NCBI RefSeq assembly: GCF_034702125.1
Contig: NC_085871.1
Coordinates: 41,743,733-41,807,732 of the forward strand
Length of the DNA: 64,000 nt
DNA from: Engraulis encrasicolus
Lineage: Eukaryota > Chordata > Actinopteri > Clupeiformes > Engraulidae
Direction of reading: 5' to 3'
Position numbers and translations under genes: made by a program. Positions 59,037 to 64,000 of this stretch are shown here, piece by piece (within the stretch, counting starts at the first letter, position 1; each line of letters opens with the position of its first letter). The notes beneath the pieces were generated by a model. That model made no database searches. It worked only from the letters and a program-made list of their open reading frames with translations, and was not told the DNA's origin.

Positions 59037-62009
59037 CTTGAAATGAGAAATAAATATACGTTGACGCATATATAAATATGAAAAATTAATTGCACAAACC
59101 CTTTTATGAGAAAGAGAGAAAGAAAGAAAGAAAGAAAGAGACTGTGTCCATCAATGCACCCTGCAATTCATGCACATAATTTGCATGTAACCTTCATTTG
59201 CAACGCGGGACAACCTAATCCACAAACATCTCATTCAAGTCCATTTTTACACATTGACTGTGCGCGTGCACGCACGCACGCACAGCAAGGTCTAAAGCCT
59301 GATTTAACAAATGTGTCTACATCAGTTATTTTTCCCCCCACGCTGTGACTTTAGCCCTATTCCGACGGGACTAGTTTTATGTATGGACATGGGGTAAAGT
59401 GATTTTTATCTCAGGACGTCGGTAAAAGAAAAGGCAGATTCGGACTGGATTGAAACATCTCAGGAAACAGAAAGTAGGAGGGGTTACTCATCACACACCT
59501 GTGACTGCCCTTGTCACGCGCGTGCCAACTCCACAATATATTATTGATTTTTAAGCACATTATTGTGCATCCATGGAGGCTTTTGGTCCCGTGGAACAAT
59601 TCTAATAATTTGCTGTTGGTTTACTAACCCATCACAATCCATTCTAATGCGTCTACATGCGTGTCTTTTCATTTGGAGAGTGTTTGACCATGCTGTCTGA
59701 TTTTGACAGCGAACACAGCTTGGAACAACTCCCTAAAACAAAACTAACATTTTACAGCAAGGCTGTAATGTTTGCAAGCCCAGATTGGATAGTGTGCGTT
59801 TTGTGCACTTAACCAGACATCTTTACATGGGGTCGCATTCGGACGGGATTAGTATTACCGAGGGTAATTTCCTCTGACCGTTCCACAGTAGGTAAAACTC
59901 GCGGTGAAGTTTACAGACATACTCGGCTATCCTTACATGACATGGCGCGTTTGGACTGGACTAAATATCCCGGCTATTATTACTTTACCCGAGGTCCCCC
60001 CATTAAACTAGTCCCGTCGGAATAGGGCTTTTGTGTGCACCCCTGAAAATGCGACTGCCCGCAGACAGTGACGCAGTTAACGGCAGCAGGAGCCGCTGTG
60101 ATTGGTCCTCTCGACCAGCCTCCTCTGTGCTCGAGAACCAAAAGTTACTTCCTTGTTCCAATCTTCGTCGGGCAACGAACTGAGATGTTCACTAAATAAG
60201 TTGCCCGTGCTTTGTAGCTTGATTTATTAAAACGAACCAAAGACAACACGTGCACTTGCAAGTTACGACGCTGAAGTTACATCGGGACAGTTGAACATTG
60301 TTTCCGTGGAAACATTTTGCTTCGTGCAACCTGTTCGACAATGAGCCACTTCCTTAATAAATACCGCAGTGGCTGCTAGTGCGATCAAAATGCAGGTTGT
60401 CATTTATTAAATGTTTCGTTTTCATTGTTGTTGATTCTGTGTAGCTACAAAGCAACAGACACGTACAGTTTGCCTCCTTGTATTGAAGGCATTTTGAACC
60501 ATTCTCTCGCTGCCCAGGCTACCGTGATGCATAGTGCAGACCTAGATCTAGCAAAAATCTTAACTGACTGCGTTGCCCTGGGTTGCGTTGGACAGGCTGA
60601 AAAGAGAGTATAACCAGCCATTGAGAGAGAGAGGAGGAGTGTGTGTGTGTGTGTGTGTCCATCAACGCACCCTTATTCAAAGGCACCTGTGGTTCTGCCT
60701 TTTGCTCCGTCTCTTCCACTCCATCCAGAGCTGCAATTACACAACAGACTACATCACATGCAATTCATGCACATAATTTGCAACAAGACAACCTTACCCG
60801 ACAGACAGACAGAGAGACAGACAGAGAGACAGAGAGAGAGAGAGAGAGAGAATATCAACGTACCCTTATTCGAAGGCACCTGTGGTTCTGCGATTTGCTC
60901 TGTCTCTTCCACTCCATCTAGAGCTGCAATTACAGAACAGACTAAATCACATGCAATTCATGCACGTAATTTGCATGTAACCCTCATTTACAACTCAGGA
61001 CAACCTCACAGAGACCGAGTGAGTGAGTGAGTGAGAGAGACCCTCATTTGCAAAGCAGGACAACCTAATCCACATCAACATCTCTCATTCAAGTCCATTT
61101 TTACACATCAGATTTTTTCACACATTGATTGCATGCACGCATACCGCTGTGAATATAGGGCAAGGTCTATACAGGATGATATTGTAATGGATTTATGCCA
61201 TGGCAAAGTAAAGTAGGTCTATGTCTGCATGGGAAAGTAAGAAACGTAATTTCAAATTTGTTGTATGACCAGTGCATGTAATGAAACTGACAATAAAACC
61301 AGTGCATGTAATAAAACTGACAATAAAACCAACTTGACTAAAGTAGTTGTAGGTCACTCACCAAAGTTAGAAGGAGTGATACATCTAGGTGCATCCTCTC
61401 CTGGCTCATCCTCCAAGTCAGCATCGCTGTCTGAATCTTGGTAAAAGACAAAAAGTACAGCACAATCAGGGAATGTGTTTATGTTATGTAGCTATGTCAC
61501 AACCAGTAACGTAAAAAGGCACCAAATTCAGAAAAAGGTACTTGTTGATATTTAATAATGAGATGTCTAGGGCTTACAAAATAAAAAATACTTAAAAAAA
61601 AAAATCCCCACAAAAATTAAAGGGGGAAGAAACACCAATTAAACCTGGTGATAAACTAGTTTAGCCGACCAAACTCCTGAGATAAGTTGTTAACATGGAA
61701 GTGTCTTCCCATTAGATCAGAAATTCTGTGATCTTACCATCCCTTGATGTTCGAGTTGGGTTCCAAAGCTCATCTGCCAGATCATCGTCATATGCGTCGT
61801 CATCATCACTGCTAGAACTACCTTCCACTTGGCAAGTCTGTGGTTTTTTGCATGCGCGGGACCGACTAGGCCTGGCGCTACATTCTCCATTTGGTCCAGA
61901 GCTTGATGAAGGTGGATCGACGTCCACACCACGCTGGTCGTCAGTCTGATTGCCATGACAAACAAGAAATGCACATTTACATGTATGCTTCATGTGAGGG
62001 TAGGACATA

Positions 62010-62077
<68 letters not shown>

Positions 62078-62860
62078 ATGCGTACCACAAAGTTGGTCCG
62101 TCTCTCCCCTTCCTGAAGCCACTCAGTCACTTCCTGGATCGTCCTGTAGGAGACACAGATCTCAGAGGGTCAAACTTCAAATTCTAAATTTAACAGTGAA
62201 ATTGGTGTCAAATTTCAACCAAGAATATACATTAGACTACTTTCCTTTGGGGTTAGCAAACATGCTCTACTACTGTAACTTTTATTTTGGGGGTGTGTGT
62301 GTATTCAGGTAGGACCGGTGACAATCTGCTGCCCTGTGTGTGGATATAAACTAATCTCACTACATTTCATTACAATGTGCAGGAATAAACAAAGTTGTCA
62401 GTATATTATTCCTTATTATTGACAAGGGCATGGTGCCTGCCACATCTGTCCACTTGGTCAATGCCATATACAGCCCTTTGGTCATAGTAATTGGCCACCT
62501 TTGATTTCGAGTCCTATGTAGGCCTACCAAAGATTTTTTGAGTTCTCACAGAACGTCTCTGGGCCTACTACCTACCTTTGACTACTCTGGTGGCTCTGCA
62601 GACGCGCTAGCAGGTCCCTCAGTTCATTCTTGAGGATGGCAGTTGTCTGAGGGGAAAAACATATGAAATATGTACTGAATATATGCGCACACATGCAGAC
62701 ACACACGACAGTAGTTGTGATTAAGCTCATGATCTTTAGACAATTTCTCTGATCATACTACACAAAACCTTTAGAGTTAGTCGCACAACTAATCGGAGAG
62801 AATACACATGGGAAAACAATACAATCTCTGACTAATCTCTCCACTCACCTCGTGCTCCAT
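57388..62860 (-). CDS. Locus D: shared head fused to an intact piggyBac transposase, 730 aa
   Basis: Eight exons: 62849-62860, 62576-62646, 62086-62143, 61738-61945, 61362-61436, 60864-60923, 60671-60730 and 57388-59036. They sum to 2193 nt, which is 730 aa plus stop with all splice phases closing. Residues 1-47 are the shared head ([27 protein letters not shown]). Residues 48-181 are Ser/Asp-rich linkers with SSSSDDDDAYDDDL and two copies of a LDGVEETEQ exon. From residue 182 a piggyBac domain follows, with the catalytic aspartates apparently at 374 (ICIDEGMMAWRGR), 446 (LYMDNYYNS) and 556 (MSGVDRLDQ), and a C-terminal Cys/His cluster (CRVC, YCASC, LHLKDCF, YHTEH). Nothing in the frame is broken. 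It could be a domesticated transposase or a captured, still active one. A pipeline would likely call it PGBD4-like. Confidence 0.85.
59107..59139. repeat. (GAAA)n next to a lost LDGVEETEQ exon
   Basis: A purine tract followed by GTCCATCAATGCACCCT and then GCAATTCATGCACATAAT. This is the flank order of the two 60-nt exons with the exon itself missing. Confidence 0.7.
59354..60028. mobile_element. MITE with CCTATTCCGACGGGACTAGT ends
   Basis: CCTATTCCGACGGGACTAGT at the left and ACTAGTCCCGTCGGAATAGG at the right are exact complements. TTACCGAGGGTAATTT-type words lie inside. It is in locus D intron 7 and related to 13926-14280. Confidence 0.85.
60640..60658. repeat. (GT)n next to locus D exon 7
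   Basis: On the coding strand it is (CA)n from about 12 nt after the donor (GTGCGTTGATGG). Confidence 0.9.
60671..60730 (-). CDS. Locus D exon 7 (LDGVEETEQ, copy 2)
   Basis: 60 nt, phase 1 to 1. It encodes A-LDGVEETEQKAEPQVPLNK. The donor GTGCGT is weaker than that of copy 1. A symmetrical exon, so it can be skipped or repeated without a frame change. Confidence 0.75.
60801..60850. repeat. (GACA)n/(GA)n next to locus D exon 6
   Basis: On the coding strand it is (TC)n from about 11 nt after the exon 6 donor (GTACGTTGATATT). Confidence 0.9.
60864..60923 (-). CDS. Locus D exon 6 (LDGVEETEQ, copy 1)
   Basis: 60 nt, phase 1 to 1. It encodes A-LDGVEETEQIAEPQVPSNK. It differs from copy 2 at two residues. 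Surrounding intron sequence is also duplicated (GCAATTACA, ATTCATGCAC). Confidence 0.8.
61362..61436 (-). CDS. Locus D exon 5 (acidic)
   Basis: 75 nt, phase 1 to 1, encoding D-SDSDADLEDEPGEDAPRC and ITPSNF. Donor GTGAGTGACC. Confidence 0.8.
61738..61945 (-). CDS. Locus D exon 4 (Ser/Asp-rich)
   Basis: 208 nt, phase 0 to 1. It encodes TDDQRGVDVDPPSSSSGP, SRSRACKKPQTCQVEG, SSSSDDDDAYDDDLAD and ELWNPTRTSRD. The Ser-Asp run resembles casein kinase 2 sites. No homologue in loci A to C. Confidence 0.8.
62012..62074. repeat. (GT)n next to locus D exon 3
   Basis: On the coding strand it is (CA)n from about 12 nt after the donor (GTACGCATGGAC). Confidence 0.95.
62086..62143 (-). CDS. Locus D exon 3 ([12 protein letters not shown])
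   Basis: 58 nt, phase 2 to 0. [20 protein letters not shown]. Acceptor GTCTCCTACAG. Confidence 0.85.
62576..62646 (-). CDS. Locus D exon 2 (AILKNELRDLL)
   Basis: 71 nt, phase 0 to 2, encoding TTAILKNELRDLLARLQS and HQSSQ. Donor GTAGGTAG. Confidence 0.85.
62849..62860 (-). CDS. Locus D exon 1 (start MEHE)
   Basis: 12 coding nt before donor GTGAGTGGAG. Start aligned with locus C. Confidence 0.75.
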
Positions 62861-63376
62861 CGTGCTGGCGAGCTCGGACTTCTTCAGGTTGGGGCCAGCC
62901 AGGCGTAAACAACTCGAAGATTTATTCGAATCTTTTGATTTTAGGAAGCCTGTGAAGTAGAAATGGCAGCCTTAGAAAACTTTTAACAATATGGTGCAAA
63001 GCGATGTCTTTATTTCTGTCATCATCTTCACTCGACTGCTGATTTCAAACAAAGCAGATTTTACCTACTGGTTTACCGACTGGTTCTCACGCAGGTTAGA
63101 TTTTACCTACCCCCGTAGTCTGTGGCTTAAAGTTGAAGACGAGCTTTACCTACCCCCGTGTGGCGTAAAGTTGAAGACTGGAGCTAGAGTTAGCTAGGCT
63201 TCGTGTCTTTTCTCAGGCTCACTTCTAGGTTATGTTGTAGTCGGTAAACAACCTTTTTTTAAATGAAGCGATCACTTTGGGTCAGTGCATGGGCGTGTTG
63301 TTGATTTTCCTGTGCGCTTTTAAAGGGTTCCGCCACCGCGATTTAGAAGCAAAACCAACGATTTCGCACAGTATTG

Positions 63377-63390
63377 CTGCCCTCTAGCGG
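63377..63390. promoter_or_regulatory. CTCF-like motif upstream of locus D
   Basis: CTGCCCTCTAGCGG, identical to the locus C site, about 515 bp upstream of the start codon and followed by TACGGGGGAAAT. Confidence 0.5.
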
Positions 63391-63824
63391 TACGGGGGAA
63401 ATGCAGGGCCTCGATAATGATTGGCAGTAGGCCTACACAATTAGATAAATGTTGGTGACTTTATTTGCATAGTTTAATAATTGTGATTGGGTGTTTATTT
63501 CTTCTATAAGTGTGAGTGTGACCCATGGATGATACTGATACAGCTCAGTAGTGTGACCAGTAGGCTACAACCAAAGTTTTCGAAGGCAGTGTTGGGCAAG
63601 TTACTCAATGCATTAGCCTAGGCCTACTGTTAGACCATACCACAGATTCTTTAAATCTGCATTTAGATCGTCTCTGACCATACATGTTAGGCCTGCTGTC
63701 TTTCTCCGTAGGCCCTACATTACAATATTGCTATGTTTAAAATGTAGGCCTAAGGCATTGCACTAGCATTTAGGCTACGTTAGTTATTCTTGACAAACTA
63801 AATAAATATGGATCTAGTGGCCAT

Positions 63825-63950
63825 TTACAGACTTTTTCATGGTGTTTCAGCCTATGTTGACTAAAAAGTAACAGATTCAGGAATATCTTCTTTCTGGCCC
63901 ACCACACTGAACACCACTGAAATCCAAGTTACAGTAAAAATGTACTGTAA
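63825..63950. repeat. Copy of the locus D 3' flank
   Basis: GGCCATTTACAGA, GTGTTTCAG, GACTAAAAAG and ATATCTTCTTTCTGG follow the same order as at 56841-56955, which lies downstream of the piggyBac exon. It suggests another paralogue continues beyond the right edge. Confidence 0.6.
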
Positions 63951-64000
63951 CTTAATCAGAGACGGTTAATTCTGAATTAAAGAATCTTTGACTTACTGTT

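Overview
The window is nuclear DNA from a vertebrate, almost certainly a teleost fish. The signs are long (CA)n tracts, Tc1-type transposons with TA target sites, tRNA-headed SINEs, a fish-type LINE fragment, and small GT-AG exons separated by repeat-filled introns. The species cannot be named from this sequence.

All convincing genes lie on the minus strand and form a head-to-tail array of four related loci, called A to D here. Reading frame, splice sites and exon phase close exactly in each reconstruction. Locus A runs from 27.6 kb down to 3.7 kb, B from 42.2 to 35.1 kb, C from 54.6 to 44.6 kb and D from 62.9 to 57.4 kb. They share an N-terminal module of tiny exons: a 4-codon start exon (MECV in A and B, MEHE in C and D), a coiled-coil exon with an ILKNEL-type motif, a TIQEVxEWLQ exon and, in A to C, an exon with a psi-K-x-E (SUMO-type) motif followed by DGY or a near variant. 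A and B also carry an [12 protein letters not shown] exon and a longer coiled coil. C and D lack these two exons.

After this shared module each locus carries a different C-terminal domain, always entered at intron phase 1. B ends in a 7-finger C2H2 array. C ends in a three-exon SGNH-hydrolase-like domain that has lost the nucleophile serine and the histidine. D ends in a complete piggyBac transposase domain with all three catalytic aspartates and the Cys-rich tail. A has four candidate terminal exons, all phase 1: two BrkDBD/CENP-B-type helix-turn-helix exons derived from a pogo-like transposase (13.2 and 8.0 kb) and two C2H2 exons (6.1 and 4.3 kb) lying in a recent 1.78-kb tandem duplication. 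The reconstructed lengths are 505 aa (B), 360 aa (C), 730 aa (D) and 433, 448, 460 or 458 aa for the four A forms.

The rest is introns and intergenic DNA full of transposons: a 1.69-kb non-autonomous piggyBac element with TTAA ends inside a locus A intron, a 1.61-kb Tc1-type element inside a locus C intron, two TA-flanked elements with inverted ends (1387-2833 and 55451-56673), several fold-back elements, SINEs and a LINE piece. A striking shared feature is that most of the small exons have a (CA)n tract starting within about 5-15 nt of the splice donor on the coding strand. At the right edge, sequence matching the 3' flank of the piggyBac locus reappears upstream of locus D, so the array probably continues beyond the window.

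Taken together the window looks like a fast-evolving nuclear gene family that keeps one coiled-coil/SUMO-motif head and swaps transposon-derived or zinc-finger tails. All functional statements are inferences from sequence.
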